A stretch of DNA of 55,546 bases, from contig JAUMZB010000008.1 in the NCBI GenBank assembly GCA_030528345.1, forward strand, positions 1-55,546, written 5' to 3'. This DNA comes from Eikenella sp. (GTDB lineage: Bacteria; Pseudomonadota; Gammaproteobacteria; Burkholderiales; Neisseriaceae). A program made the translations under genes and the position numbers. The notes below the pieces were generated by a model. It was not told where the DNA came from. It made no database searches and saw only the letters and a program-made list of their open reading frames with translations. This document shows positions 17,226 to 26,458 of the stretch, piece after piece. Numbering within the stretch: the stretch's first letter is position 1; each line of letters begins with the position of its first letter.

Positions 17226-17404
17226 GCTTATCGTTCAAACAGCCAAAATCGATTCACGCCATAAATCCGGCATACTCAAACCTTTGCGTCCGCATCAATT
17301 TTGCGCCATCTCTGCAAAATTTCAAGCGCCTCCGCAGTCAGTTTAAAGTTTCGCATTTCCCCGCCTCGGTTTACAATTCAGGCTACCTGAAAGGAGCGGC
17401 ACGC

Positions 17405-17902
17405 ATGATGGTGTACCGGAAAATTTTACTGTTTGTGGCGGCTTTGGCTGCCGTTTGTACGGCTTTTTCCCTGTGGATGCAGTACGGATTCGGTTTCGAT
17501 CCCTGCGTCATGTGCATCGTCCAGCGCATGGGCATTTTATTTGCCGGTCTGACGGCTTTCGTTCTGGCCTGGCTGCCCCAGCATCGCATATGGGCCCGCC
17601 TCACCGCTGCCGCCGGCACCAGCATCCCGGCCGTCTGGGCGGCTTGGACGGCAGTCCGGCAACTGCACCTGCAAAGTCTGCCGCCGGCACGCCAACCTTC
17701 CTGCGGCGCGCCGTGGACCTTCCGCCTGCAAAACGCACCTTTGTTTGATTGGTACGAACCGCTAATTCGCGGTTTCGGGCAATGCGGCACCGTAGAAAAG
17801 TTCTTGGGCGTGCCGTTCCCGTGGTGGTCTCTGCTCACCTGTGCGGCCATATTGGCCGCAGTATGGGGCGGCTTGCGGTATGGCCGCCGTTTCGAACAAT
17901 AA
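17405..17902 (+). CDS. dsbB: Disulfide bond formation protein DsbB
   Basis: 165-residue inner-membrane quinone reductase that re-oxidises DsbA. Four membrane helices can be drawn. The first periplasmic pair is C34-C37 (FDPCVMC). The second loop holds the other cysteines, in PSCGAPW and FGQCGTVEKF. The start ATG at 17405 (or 17408) follows AAGGAG, which directly abuts an uptake sequence at 17380-17391. The longer upstream frame from 17219 lacks family support. Confidence 0.93.
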   Translation: MMVYRKILLFVAALAAVCTAFSLWMQYGFGFDPCVMCIVQRMGILFAGLTAFVLAWLPQHRIWARLTAAAGTSIPAVWAAWTAVRQLHLQSLPPARQPSCGAPWTFRLQNAPLFDWYEPLIRGFGQCGTVEKFLGVPFPWWSLLTCAAILAAVWGGLRYGRRFEQ

Positions 17903-17912
17903 TGGTTGATGT

Positions 17913-18488
17913 ATGAATGTGATCAAATTAGTGGCGGGGCTCGGCAATCCCGGCCCGGAATACGCCGACACCCGCCACAACGCCGGCTTTTGGCTGGTGG
18001 ACGAGCTGGCCTGGCGCTGGCGGGTGGCGCTGCATGAGGAGAAAAAATTTTTTGGCCAAGTGGCGCGGGCGGCTTTGCCCGGCGGCGATGTGTGGCTGCT
18101 GAAACCCAATACCTATATGAACCGTTCCGGTCAGGCGGTGCAGGCCTTGGCTCAGTTTTATAAGATTGCGCCGCAGGAAATTCTGGTGGTGCATGACGAA
18201 TTGGACATTGCACCCGGACGCATCAAATTCAAACAGGGCGGCGGCAACGGCGGCCACAACGGCCTCAAAGACATTCAGGCCAAACTGGGCACTGCCGACT
18301 TTTACCGTTTGCGCCTCGGCATCGGCCACCCGGGCGAGCGCAACGAAGTGGTGCACTACGTGTTGAAAAAGCCGCGGGCGGACGAACGCGAACTCATCGA
18401 CCAAGCCGTACACAAATCCGCCGAAGTCATGCCCCGCCTGCTGGCCGGCGAATTTGCCGAAGTACAGAGCATGCTGCACAGAAAATAG
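17913..18488 (+). CDS. pth: Peptidyl-tRNA hydrolase
   Basis: 191-residue enzyme that releases tRNA from stalled peptidyl-tRNA. Signatures: [18 protein letters not shown] with catalytic H22, [10 protein letters not shown], and VVHDELDI with the catalytic aspartate, followed by [11 protein letters not shown]. Length matches the family. It lies 10 bases after dsbB on the same strand, so the two are probably co-transcribed. Confidence 0.96.
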   Translation: MNVIKLVAGLGNPGPEYADTRHNAGFWLVDELAWRWRVALHEEKKFFGQVARAALPGGDVWLLKPNTYMNRSGQAVQALAQFYKIAPQEILVVHDELDIAPGRIKFKQGGGNGGHNGLKDIQAKLGTADFYRLRLGIGHPGERNEVVHYVLKKPRADERELIDQAVHKSAEVMPRLLAGEFAEVQSMLHRK

Positions 18489-18567
18489 GCTGCCTCAGCA
18501 CAACCCGTGGCAGGCATAAGGAACCGCATACTGAAAAACCGCTTCGCAAGTTTTCTGATACCGCACC

Positions 18568-19272
18568 TTAAGGTTGGCACTGCTGCCAATTGGATTTCGC
18601 CGCTTGCAGTTGGCGATCGAAATCTTCACGCCAAACGGTGGAGAGATTGAATTCGATAGCAGAGCCTTGCGTGTGCTCGGAAACGAAGGGTGCCAAGGCG
18701 CGGCGGCAGGCGGCTTTGTCGCCGGCGTTTTTGTGGGCCGCCGCCAAATTATTGCGGGCGCTCATCCGGTCGATGAACCACATAAAGTCTTCGCAGCGGT
18801 TCAGGCTGTGTTGCCGAATCCGAGCCGCTTCGGCAAAGCGGCCGGCAAGGTAGGCTACCTGAAAGCGCTGTTCGCTGTTTTTCACGCCTTGTTCGGTGCA
18901 GGCAGCGGGCAGGCGGCTGTACTCGCCGGTAAACACCACGTTATGGCCGCAATAATGGTGGCGGCAGGCGGTGGCGGCGGCTTCGGTGGGGGTGTCCACC
19001 GTCACGCGGTCGCGTTCAAAGCGGAAACGGACTTCACAACCCTCGCCGTCTTTGAAAACCGCCCGGTTGCCCTGCCTGTGGAAGCGGCCGTTAATTTCAC
19101 AAAGGTTGCTGTTGGCGCCGACGGTGTTGAGCTCGAAACGGTCGCCCCTAATTTCCAAGTGCTGCTGTTGATAGGGGTCTTTGACTTGGTATGCTTGGGC
19201 AGAGTCGGCCAGCGCCGGGGCGGCAGCCAAAGCAACGGCCAAACAGTATGCGGTTTTCGGCATGGCGTTCAT
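18568..19272 (-). CDS. Exported cysteine-rich protein of unknown function (paralogue A)
   Basis: 234-residue protein with a signal peptide (MNAMPKTAYCLAVALAAAPALA). The mature region has regularly placed cysteines, a motif NLCEINGRFHRQG, a GCEVRFRF strand, HYCGHNVVFTGEYSRLPAAC, and a helical RFQVAYLAGRFAEA stretch that resembles a TPR-like hairpin. It is clearly paralogous to the divergent gene starting at 19448. No known family comes to mind. The DsbA/DsbB pathway would oxidise its cysteines. The start at 19272 puts the signal peptide at the N-terminus and follows AAGGAGAA. A DUS is embedded near 18854. Confidence 0.8.
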   Translation of the reverse strand: MNAMPKTAYCLAVALAAAPALADSAQAYQVKDPYQQQHLEIRGDRFELNTVGANSNLCEINGRFHRQGNRAVFKDGEGCEVRFRFERDRVTVDTPTEAAATACRHHYCGHNVVFTGEYSRLPAACTEQGVKNSEQRFQVAYLAGRFAEAARIRQHSLNRCEDFMWFIDRMSARNNLAAAHKNAGDKAACRRALAPFVSEHTQGSAIEFNLSTVWREDFDRQLQAAKSNWQQCQP

Positions 19273-19447
19273 CTTCTTCTCCTTGTTGGGTGAGCAGGCA
19301 TTTTGCGGTATTTTTAAGTGGGTGTGAAGTGGAGCTAAAATATTGCGCCCTATGTATACCGGGCAGCTTGGCTGCTCTGTCGTGCGCTTACTTCTGCCCG
19401 CAGAACGACCTTCCGCCATTCAATCATTCGGCAACCGGAAACCTCAA

Positions 19448-20140
19448 ATGCAGACCACACGACAAACCTTTTGCCTGATCGCCGCCTGCTGCGCCGCCGC
19501 ATCCGCATGGGCGCAGGAATACCGCGCGCTACCCGACCCTTGGACCGAACAGATGCTGAACATGCAAAAAAACCATTTCGAATTGGACAGCGTCAACCGC
19601 AGCGGCAATGTGTGCAAACTGAACGGTCACTTTCAAGGGCAGGGGCGGCAGCATGTTTATGAAGACGGCCGGGGTTGCCGGGTCGTCTTTGCCTTTCATG
19701 CCCAAGGCGTGGCGGTAAGCATTCCGGAGGGCAGCCGTCCGGCCTGCCGCGCATACTGCGGCCACAATGTGCGAATGGAGGGCAATTATCAGCGCCTGCC
19801 GTCCGCTTGCCGGCACAGCGCCGAGCAGCAAACCGCGCAGCGTTTTCAGGTAGCCTACCTTGCCGGTCGCTTTGACGAAGCCATTCGCCTCAGAAACGCT
19901 TGGTTGCAGCAATGCGGCCGTCTGGTTCACGCGCTGACCCAAATGCGCGCCCTCAACGATTTGGCGGCAGCCTATCAAAAGACCGGCAATCAAGCCGCCT
20001 GCCGCCGGGTTTTGCAGCCTTGGCAGGCCGAAATCGAGGATGTTAAAGACGCCAACCGCCCCGGCTCTGTCTTTCGGGAGGAATACGCGCGCGAACTGCA
20101 AACCGCACGCCGCCATTGGCAATCCTGCACGCCCCGCTGA
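19448..20140 (+). CDS. Exported cysteine-rich protein of unknown function (paralogue B)
   Basis: 230-residue protein with a signal peptide ending ASAWA. It shares the full layout of paralogue A: HFELDSVNRSGNVC, LNGHFQGQG, GCRVVFAFHAQGV, AYCGHNVRMEGNYQRLPSAC, RFQVAYLAGRFDEAIRLR and ALNDLAAAYQKTGNQAACRR. The last part looks like one or two TPR-like helical hairpins. The two genes are divergent, with a shared 175-base promoter interval. Function unknown; exported by inference. A DUS is embedded near 19848. Confidence 0.8.
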   Translation: MQTTRQTFCLIAACCAAASAWAQEYRALPDPWTEQMLNMQKNHFELDSVNRSGNVCKLNGHFQGQGRQHVYEDGRGCRVVFAFHAQGVAVSIPEGSRPACRAYCGHNVRMEGNYQRLPSACRHSAEQQTAQRFQVAYLAGRFDEAIRLRNAWLQQCGRLVHALTQMRALNDLAAAYQKTGNQAACRRVLQPWQAEIEDVKDANRPGSVFREEYARELQTARRHWQSCTPR

Positions 20141-20179
20141 TGCTGCCGGACAGCAGGCTACCTGAAAGGAAAAACCACC

Positions 20180-20539
20180 ATGCACTTTCGCCGCGCCATC
20201 CCGCTTATTGCTTGCTGCCGACAACGGTATGCAGAGACGACTTCCATCCGGAAGGCTTGCAGCACGGCTTATCTATTTGGCAAAGCAAAGCGGACGAACT
20301 GCCTATCGGCGCAATGGAAGAAGCGATTCGGATTTGGTGACATCGCCACCCACTCAATATTTCCCGCCATGGCGACACCTATTTACCGCAACAAACTGCC
20401 CGACGGCTATTTGCCGGTTCACAATAAACTGTTTCCAGAACGCCCCGGCGCGCAGGAATGGCTGGGGATTGCGCTGATTTGCGGCGGCGTGCTCACTTTG
20501 GCGCTGCAACGCCGATGCGCCGCCAAGCCGCTTTCCTGA
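20180..20539 (+). pseudogene. Degenerate region ending in a transporter-like (EamA) C-terminal fragment
   Basis: An ATG at 20180 follows a DUS and AAGGA, but the frame soon becomes arginine/cysteine-rich and unconvincing. A neighbouring frame reads DDFHPEGLQHGLSIWQSK before a stop at 20340, as if one base were lost near 20210-20225. The last 40 codons (PERPGAQEWLGIALICGGVL) look like the final helix of an EamA/DMT-family transporter, with no upstream helices. I read this as remnants of one or two genes. No intact product is proposed. Confidence 0.4.
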
Positions 20540-20595
20540 TTTTCCACCCGCTGCCTGATGTCTGCCTGTTCAGGTAGCCCTTTTCGCCAAGACCC

Positions 20596-22074
20596 ATGAA
20601 ATACCGAGACCTCAGAGACTTTATCGCCGCCCTCGAGCGCGAAGGCAAACTCAAACGCATTGCCCGCCCGGTGTCGCCACATTTGCAAATGACCGAAATC
20701 GCCGACCGCGTGTTGCGCGCCGAAGGCCCGGCCTTGCTGTTCGAGCAGCCGGTGCGGCAAGACGGTTCGCGCTATGATTTTCCCGTGTTGGCCAATCTGT
20801 TCGGCACGCCCGAGCGGGTGGCGTGGGGCATGGGCGCCGACAGCGTGGCCAAGCTGCGCGAAATCGGCCAAACCCTGGCCTATCTGAAAGAGCCGGAACC
20901 GCCCAAAGGCATTAAAGACGCCTTTTCCAAGCTGCCGTTGCTGAAAGACATTTGGAGCATGGCGCCGCAGGTGGTGAAAAAAGCGCCGTGCCAGGAAATC
21001 GTGCTCGAAGGCGGCGATGTCGATTTAAACCAACTGCCGATTCAGCATTGCTGGCCGGAAGATGTGGCGCCGCTGGTCACTTGGGGGCTGACCGTTACCC
21101 GCGGGCCGCATAAAAAACGCCAGAATCTGGGCATTTACCGCCAGCAGCTGATTGGCAGAAACAAGCTGATTATGCGCTGGCTGGCGCACCGCGGCGGGGC
21201 CTTGGATTTTCAGGCGCACAAAAAAGCCCGCCCGGGCGTGCCGTATCCGGTGGCGGTGGTGCTGGGCTGTGATCCGGCTACCATATTGGGCGCGGTAACG
21301 CCGGTGCCCGACACCTTGAGCGAATACCAGTTTGCCGGTTTGTTACGCGGCTCGCGTACCGAGTTGGTGCAATGTATCGGCAGCGATTTGCAAGTGCCGG
21401 CGCGGGCGGAAATTGTGCTCGAAGGCGTGATCCATCCCGACGAGACCGCGCTGGAAGGCCCGTACGGCGACCACACCGGCTATTACAACGAGCAGGATTG
21501 GTTTCCGGTGTTGACGGTGGAGCGCATCACCATGCGCGAAAACCCGATTTACCACAGCACCTACACCGGCAAACCGCCCGATGAACCTGCGGTTTTGGGC
21601 GTGGCCTTAAACGAAGTGTTTGTGCCGCTGTTGCAAAAACAGTTTCCCGAAATCGTGGATTTTTACCTGCCGCCCGAAGGCTGCTCTTACCGCATAGCGG
21701 TGGTCAGCATCAAAAAGCAGTATGCGGGGCACGCCAAGCGGGTGATGATGGGCTGCTGGAGTTTTCTGCGCCAGTTTATGTACACCAAATTCATTGTGGT
21801 GGTGGACGACGATGTGGACTGCCGCGACTGGAAAGAGGTGATTTGGGCCATCACCACCCGCATGGACCCCGTGCGCGACACAGTGTTGGTGGAAAACACG
21901 CCGATTGACTATCTCGACTTCGCCAGCCCGGTTTCCGGCTTGGGCGGCAAAATGGGCTTGGACGCCACCAATAAATGGCCGGGCGAAACCGAACGCGAAT
22001 GGGGGCGCGTGATTGAGCGCGACCCGGCCACCGTGGCTGCGGTGGACGCGATGTGGGGCGAGCTGGGGCTCTGA
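20596..22074 (+). CDS. ubiD: UbiD family 4-hydroxy-3-polyprenylbenzoate decarboxylase
   Basis: 492-residue prenylated-FMN-dependent decarboxylase of ubiquinone synthesis. It starts [22 protein letters not shown], a standard UbiD N-terminus. Central motifs include [19 protein letters not shown] and the E-containing [12 protein letters not shown]. Length fits. It needs prenyl-FMN from UbiX, which is not in the window. The start follows a DUS fragment at about 20571. A mixed-dialect uptake-sequence hairpin follows the stop. Confidence 0.95.
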   Translation: MKYRDLRDFIAALEREGKLKRIARPVSPHLQMTEIADRVLRAEGPALLFEQPVRQDGSRYDFPVLANLFGTPERVAWGMGADSVAKLREIGQTLAYLKEPEPPKGIKDAFSKLPLLKDIWSMAPQVVKKAPCQEIVLEGGDVDLNQLPIQHCWPEDVAPLVTWGLTVTRGPHKKRQNLGIYRQQLIGRNKLIMRWLAHRGGALDFQAHKKARPGVPYPVAVVLGCDPATILGAVTPVPDTLSEYQFAGLLRGSRTELVQCIGSDLQVPARAEIVLEGVIHPDETALEGPYGDHTGYYNEQDWFPVLTVERITMRENPIYHSTYTGKPPDEPAVLGVALNEVFVPLLQKQFPEIVDFYLPPEGCSYRIAVVSIKKQYAGHAKRVMMGCWSFLRQFMYTKFIVVVDDDVDCRDWKEVIWAITTRMDPVRDTVLVENTPIDYLDFASPVSGLGGKMGLDATNKWPGETEREWGRVIERDPATVAAVDAMWGELGL

Positions 22075-22092
22075 TTTCCGCCCTGCTCGGAC

Positions 22093-22121
22093 AGGCTGCC
22101 TGAAACCCGTTCAGGTAGCCT
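22093..22121 (+). terminator. Mixed-dialect DUS hairpin after ubiD
   Basis: AGGCTGCCTGAA (22093-22104, Simonsiella-type dialect) faces TTCAGGTAGCCT (22110-22121, Eikenella type). The stem pairs with one G-T type mismatch position and is followed by TGTTT. It lies 18 bases after the ubiD stop codon. Confidence 0.7.
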
Positions 22122-22357
22122 GTTTGGCAGCGGCTTTTTCGGTTCGCCCCCTTGTTTTTTATGCTGCGCTGCGGTATCTTGCCTTTTCCTTTTTTAACAC
22201 AAGCCCTGCATCTCGCTTGATTGATGCGGCGGACAGATTGCTACCGGCCATTGCCGCCCTGCGTACCCGAAACCGTGCGGCGGCAATCAGAGCATTACCG
22301 TGCTGGGGTGGGGCTGCCGCCGCCTATCGGGAGACGTGCGACACAGAAGAGGTCATT

Positions 22358-24136
22358 ATGCAATTATCAGGTGCACAAATACTGGTGCAGAGTCTCAAAG
22401 CCGAAGGCGTGGAATATGTATTCGGCTATCCCGGCGGCGCCGTGCTGGAAATCTACGACGCATTGTTCCAACTCAATAAATTCAAACACATTCTGGTGCG
22501 GCACGAGCAGGCGGCGATACACGCGGCCGATGCTTATGCCCGTACCAGCGGCCGCGTCGGCGTGGCATTGGTCACTTCCGGCCCCGGTGCCACCAATGCG
22601 GTTACCGGCATTGCCACCGCTTATTCCGATTCGATTCCGATTGTGGTGATTTCCGGCCAGGTGGGCACGCCCGCCATCGGCTCCGATGCCTTCCAGGAAG
22701 TGGACATGGTCGGCATTACCCGCCCCTGCGTAAAGCACAATTTCCTGGTCACCAGCGTGGGCGAATTGGCCGAAACCGTTAAGAAAGCCTTCCAAATCGC
22801 CCAAACCGGCCGCCCCGGCCCGGTGGTGATCGACATCCCGAAAGACATCACTCAGGCGATGGCGAAATTCAGCTATCCGCAAGAAGACATTTTCATCCGC
22901 TCCTACCAGCCGGTTACCCAAGGCCATACCGGCCAAATCAAAAAAGCGGTGCAGGTTTTGGCTGCCGCCAAACGGCCGCTGATTTATTTCGGCGGCGGCG
23001 TAGTGCTGGGCAATGCCGCTCCCGAACTGACCGAGTTGGTGAAACTCACCGGCGCGCCGTGTACCGGCACCCTGATGGGCTTGGGCGCCTACCCCTCTTC
23101 CGACCGCCAGTTTGTCGGCATGTTGGGCATGCACGGCGTATATGAAGCCAATCTGGCCATGCAGCAGGCCGACGTGGTGCTGGCCGTGGGCGCGCGTTTT
23201 GACGACCGCGTGATTTCCGTGCCGGCCAAATTCGCCGCTGCGCCGAAGAAAATCATCCACATCGATATCGACCCTTCCAGCATCGCCAAGCGCGTGAAAG
23301 TGGACGTGCCGATTGTGGGCGACGTGAAAAACGTCTTGCGCGACATCATCGGTTTGTGGAAAAAACAGGAATTAGCGCTCAGCCCCGCCGCTTTGGAAAA
23401 ATGGTGGCACACCATTGAAGCCTGGCGCGCCCGCAACTGCCTGTGGTTTGAAGAAAAAAGCGATGTGATTCTGCCGCAGCAAGTGGTGCAAACCCTCGCC
23501 CGCCTCACCAACAACGATGCCATCATCACATCTGACGTCGGCCAGCACCAGATGTTCGCCGCCCAATACTACCCGTTCGAGCGTCCGCGCCAATGGCTGA
23601 ACTCCGGCGGCTTGGGCACCATGGGCGTCGGCCTGCCCTACGCGATGGGTGCCTACCTGGCCGATCCGGGCAAAGACGTGTGCTGCATCACCGGCGAAGG
23701 CTCGATTCAAATGAATATCCAAGAGCTTTCCACCTGCTACCAATACCGCCTGCCGGTGAAAGTGGTCAACCTGAACAACGGCTATTTGGGCATGGTCCGC
23801 CAGTGGCAGGAGTTCTATTATTCCGACCGCTATTCCGAATCCTATATGGATTCGCTGCCCGACTTCGTGAAATTGGCGGAAGCCTACGGCCACATCGGCA
23901 TGCGCATCGAGAAGCCGTCCGATGTGGAAGGGGCGCTCAAGGAAGCGCTGGCCATGAAAGACCGCTTGGTGTTTATGGACTTCATCACCGACCGCACCCA
24001 AAACGTCTTCCCCATGGTGGGCAACGGCAAAGGCCTGGACGAAATGGTCTTGCCCCCGCATATGCGTGAAAGCAAGGCCGACAGCGATGTAAACGATGTG
24101 AACGACCGCGATTACGACACAAGGAGCGTACCATGA
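22358..24136 (+). CDS. ilvI: Acetolactate synthase large subunit
   Basis: 592-residue thiamine-diphosphate enzyme, first common step of branched-chain amino acid synthesis. Catalytic glutamate E50 lies in VRHEQAAIHAADAYAR. The ThDP-binding motif GEGSIQMN...LNNGYLG is near residues 450-480, and the FAD region is central. The start ATG at 22358 follows AGAAGAGG. The 283-base interval from ubiD probably holds the promoter; I found no leader peptide rich in Ile, Leu or Val. The gene overlaps ilvH by 4 bases (ATGA). Confidence 0.95.
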   Translation: MQLSGAQILVQSLKAEGVEYVFGYPGGAVLEIYDALFQLNKFKHILVRHEQAAIHAADAYARTSGRVGVALVTSGPGATNAVTGIATAYSDSIPIVVISGQVGTPAIGSDAFQEVDMVGITRPCVKHNFLVTSVGELAETVKKAFQIAQTGRPGPVVIDIPKDITQAMAKFSYPQEDIFIRSYQPVTQGHTGQIKKAVQVLAAAKRPLIYFGGGVVLGNAAPELTELVKLTGAPCTGTLMGLGAYPSSDRQFVGMLGMHGVYEANLAMQQADVVLAVGARFDDRVISVPAKFAAAPKKIIHIDIDPSSIAKRVKVDVPIVGDVKNVLRDIIGLWKKQELALSPAALEKWWHTIEAWRARNCLWFEEKSDVILPQQVVQTLARLTNNDAIITSDVGQHQMFAAQYYPFERPRQWLNSGGLGTMGVGLPYAMGAYLADPGKDVCCITGEGSIQMNIQELSTCYQYRLPVKVVNLNNGYLGMVRQWQEFYYSDRYSESYMDSLPDFVKLAEAYGHIGMRIEKPSDVEGALKEALAMKDRLVFMDFITDRTQNVFPMVGNGKGLDEMVLPPHMRESKADSDVNDVNDRDYDTRSVP

Positions 24137-24624
24137 GACATATTTTATCCGTCCTGATGGAAAACGAATCGGGTGCGATGAGCCGTGTCGTCGGCCTGTT
24201 TTCCGCCCGCGATTACAACATCGACTCCCTCTCCGTCGCCGCCACCGAAGACCCGACCCTGTCGCGCATGACCATCGTCACCCGCGGCGATGAGGCGGTA
24301 CTGGAACAGATCACCAAACAGCTGAACAAACTGATTGAAGTGGTGAAAGTCATCGATCTGAATGACAGCCGTTTTGTCGAGCGCGAATTGATGCTGGTGA
24401 AAATACGCGCCGTGGGCAAAGACCGCGACGAAATGTTGCGTCTCACCGAAATCTACCGCGGCCGCGTGGTGGACGTGACCGACAAAACCTATACCATCGA
24501 AGTCACCGGTACCAGCAGCAAACTGGACAGTTTCCTCGAAACCGTCAGCAAAGGCCTGATTCTGGAAACCGTACGCACCGGTGCCGCCGGCATCGGCAGG
24601 GGCGAACGGATTTTGAAAATTTAA
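24133..24624 (+). CDS. ilvH: Acetolactate synthase small subunit
   Basis: 163-residue regulatory subunit. The N-terminal ACT domain begins ILSVLMENESGAMSRVVGLFSARDY, and a C-terminal ALS_ss_C domain follows. It stimulates the large subunit and confers valine feedback inhibition. It is translationally coupled to ilvI through a 4-base overlap. A long stem-loop follows at 24668-24726. Confidence 0.96.
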   Translation: MRHILSVLMENESGAMSRVVGLFSARDYNIDSLSVAATEDPTLSRMTIVTRGDEAVLEQITKQLNKLIEVVKVIDLNDSRFVERELMLVKIRAVGKDRDEMLRLTEIYRGRVVDVTDKTYTIEVTGTSSKLDSFLETVSKGLILETVRTGAAGIGRGERILKI

Positions 24625-24667
24625 AGGCACCTTGCAGCCATCAGCAAGAAAAGCTTAAGCGATATGC

Positions 24668-24726
24668 GGGGCGGTAAAACCGACGCAATCCTTGTCTGAT
24701 AAGGGTGACATCTGTTTTACCGCCCC
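24668..24726 (+). terminator. Long stem-loop after ilvH
   Basis: A perfect 13-base inverted repeat (GGGGCGGTAAAAC at 24668-24680, complement at 24714-24726) encloses a 33-base loop that can form an inner CCTT/AAGG hairpin. No T-run follows, so it may be an mRNA 3' end or a structured element rather than a classic intrinsic terminator. Confidence 0.5.
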
Positions 24727-24794
24727 GAATGTTTATTCAGCCCGTTTCGCGTATCGGTCTTTCTTCAGGCAGCCTAAGACCTTATATATTGCAA

Positions 24795-24844
24795 CCCGTT
24801 TTCAGGGTCTTGATAAGTTCAAGATTTTGGAAACGGGATTTTTT
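24795..24844 (+). terminator. Terminator-like hairpin with T6
   Basis: CCCGTTTTC pairs with GGAAACGGG with one mismatch around a long loop and is followed by ATTTTTTAA. It marks the edge between the ilv operon and accessory DNA. Confidence 0.4.
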
Positions 24845-24868
24845 AATGCCAAGTGAAAGGGGCTGCCC

Positions 24869-25131
24869 GTGTACCAATACGACAATCAAATTTATCCATG
24901 CGCAACCTTGGCTTTTCAGGGTTCGCTCATGTACATCTTCGTCTCACTCAGCCAACAGCATAGCGCCTGCGTGGATACCTTCTCTTTCGATGATGTCGGT
25001 TCTACCGCCAAATTCGCCCAAAACTTCGCCGCAACAAAGCCGAACGCATTGCCCACGATCCGGACGTGCCGTTTTATGACGAGGCCGATTTAAACCTGTG
25101 CCTGTACCAAGTCGATTTGTTCGCCGCTTGA
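24869..25131 (+). pseudogene. Frameshifted small gene of unknown function
   Basis: A GTG at 24869 opens MYQYDNQIYPCATLAFQG and continues to SFDDVGSTAKFAQ. The natural continuation RRNKAERIAHDPDVPFYDEA and LNLCLYQVDLFAA lies in another frame and stops at 25131. Adding one A in the A4 run at about 25020-25023 would join them into an 87-residue protein. I do not recognise the family. Being followed within 11 bases by a second small frame suggests a two-gene unit. Confidence 0.45.
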
Positions 25132-25141
25132 GGTGTAATCC

Positions 25142-25390
25142 ATGTCTCGCACAAAAAACACCTTACCGGATGCCGCCGAAATCGATGCCGTCATTGCCGC
25201 ATCAAAGTATCAGCCGCCAGCGTCTGAATCTTGGCAGATTGCATTAGACGGCCTTAAACGTCAAAAAACAGCCCGAAAAAGGGGCTGTTTTCTGGATGTG
25301 GTGCGGACGGAGCGCATCCTGCTATGTCCTATATCGCATCTGCTTGCGCCGCTATTAAACTATATTAACCTATGTATCAACGTGATATAA
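25142..25390 (+). CDS. Small hypothetical protein, probably truncated
   Basis: 82-codon frame starting MSRTKNTLPDAAEIDAVIAA, with a good ribosome-binding site (GAGGTG). The first 40 or so residues look like a real small soluble protein. After that the frame runs through a terminator hairpin at 25265-25291 and ends in unrelated hydrophobic sequence. The 3' end was probably replaced when the prophage integrated. No family recognised. Confidence 0.4.
   Translation: MSRTKNTLPDAAEIDAVIAASKYQPPASESWQIALDGLKRQKTARKRGCFLDVVRTERILLCPISHLLAPLLNYINLCINVI
25265..25291. terminator. Terminator at the chromosome-prophage boundary
   Basis: Stem AAAACAGCCC/GGGCTGTTTT with a 7-base loop. A-rich before and T-rich after, usable on both strands. 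Confidence 0.7.
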
Positions 25391-25442
25391 GGCATCATTA
25401 AACCATGTTGCCCCACATTAACACCTTTTGTCCTATTATGAG

Positions 25443-25463
25443 TGCACCAAAATTGCACCAAAA
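25443..25463. repeat. Tandem TGCACCAAAA repeat before the integrase: candidate integrase-binding or att site
   Basis: TGCACCAAAA occurs at 25443-25452 and 25454-25463, an 11-base period, just before the integrase start. Such short direct repeats next to an integrase gene often belong to the attachment region. The right end of the prophage is outside the window, so no matching att copy can be checked. Confidence 0.4.
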
Positions 25464-25468
25464 AAGAC

Positions 25469-26458
25469 ATGGCAACCATCATCCAGCGAGGCGGTAAATG
25501 GCGCGTACAAATCCGCATGAAAGGCGTTTCCCGTTCGGCCACATTCGAGCGGGCTTCCGACGCCAAAGCGTGGGCGGCACGGGTGGAATCGCAGATTATG
25601 GACGGCATCCACGGCAACGTCCCGCGCAATACCGTATTCGCCGACATCGCCCAACGCTACCTGAAAGAAGTTACACCGTCCAAGCGCGGCGCACGGGAAG
25701 AATCGTACCGCATCGGGCGGATATTGCACACCCCGCTGGCCAATGTGCAGCTTGCCGACCTACGGGCGCAAGACTTCGCCGACTGGCGCGACCAAAGATT
25801 GCAGGAAGTCTCCCCCTCCAGCGTCGGGCGGGAATTGTCCACTTTGTCCGCCATCTGTGAACACGCCCTGAAGGAATGGGGTTTGCTGCGCGAAAACCCC
25901 GTTCGCAAAATCAGCAAACCGAAAAAAGGCAAAGCCCGCACCCGCCGCCCAACCGAGCAGGAAATTGCCGACATCTGCGACGCCCTGCTTTATCAGCCGG
26001 AGGCCAAGCCGATATTGGCCGTGCAACGTGTGGCCATCGCCATGCTGTTTGCCATCGAAACCGCCATGCGGGCAGGCGAAATCTGCGGCTTAAAATGGGC
26101 AGACATCGACTTATCCCGCCGCCTGGCACATCTGCCGATAACCAAAAACGGCGACAGCCGGGACGTACCGCTATCAAGTCGGGCGATAGCGTTAATCGAG
26201 AAGCTGCGTGATGTTGACCCGGTATGGGTCTTTAATCTGGACGCAAAAAGTCTGGACGTCCTGTTCAGGCGGGCGCGCGACAACTGCGGCATCCAAGACC
26301 TGCATTTTCACGACACCCGCCGCGAAGCCCTCACGCGCTTGTCAAAAAAAGTACCCGTGGAAGTGCTGGCTAAAATCAGCGGCCACCGCGACCTGCGGAT
26401 ACTGCTCAACGTGTACTACCGCCCGGACATGGCCGACATCGCGCAAATGCTCGATTAG
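25469..26458 (+). CDS. Tyrosine-type site-specific integrase
   Basis: 329-residue phage integrase. The N-terminal arm-binding and core-binding (SAM-like) domains are followed by a catalytic domain. Visible active-site residues: Arg in AMRAGEICGLKW, HDTRREALTR (His-x-x-Arg), GHRD, and the nucleophile Tyr in VYYRPD. The start at 25469 (MATIIQRGGKWR) is a common integrase N-terminus. It marks the left end of the prophage and converges on Rz1 with a 4-base overlap. Confidence 0.93.
   Translation: MATIIQRGGKWRVQIRMKGVSRSATFERASDAKAWAARVESQIMDGIHGNVPRNTVFADIAQRYLKEVTPSKRGAREESYRIGRILHTPLANVQLADLRAQDFADWRDQRLQEVSPSSVGRELSTLSAICEHALKEWGLLRENPVRKISKPKKGKARTRRPTEQEIADICDALLYQPEAKPILAVQRVAIAMLFAIETAMRAGEICGLKWADIDLSRRLAHLPITKNGDSRDVPLSSRAIALIEKLRDVDPVWVFNLDAKSLDVLFRRARDNCGIQDLHFHDTRREALTRLSKKVPVEVLAKISGHRDLRILLNVYYRPDMADIAQMLD

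Noticed and set aside
22221..22649. Possible ilv leader peptide frame before ilvI
   Set aside because: No run of Ile/Leu/Val codons and it continues out of frame into ilvI.
1462..24775. Dispersed 12-mers as a possible CRISPR array
   Set aside because: Copies are unevenly spaced over the whole region, in both orientations, and match known neisserial uptake sequences.
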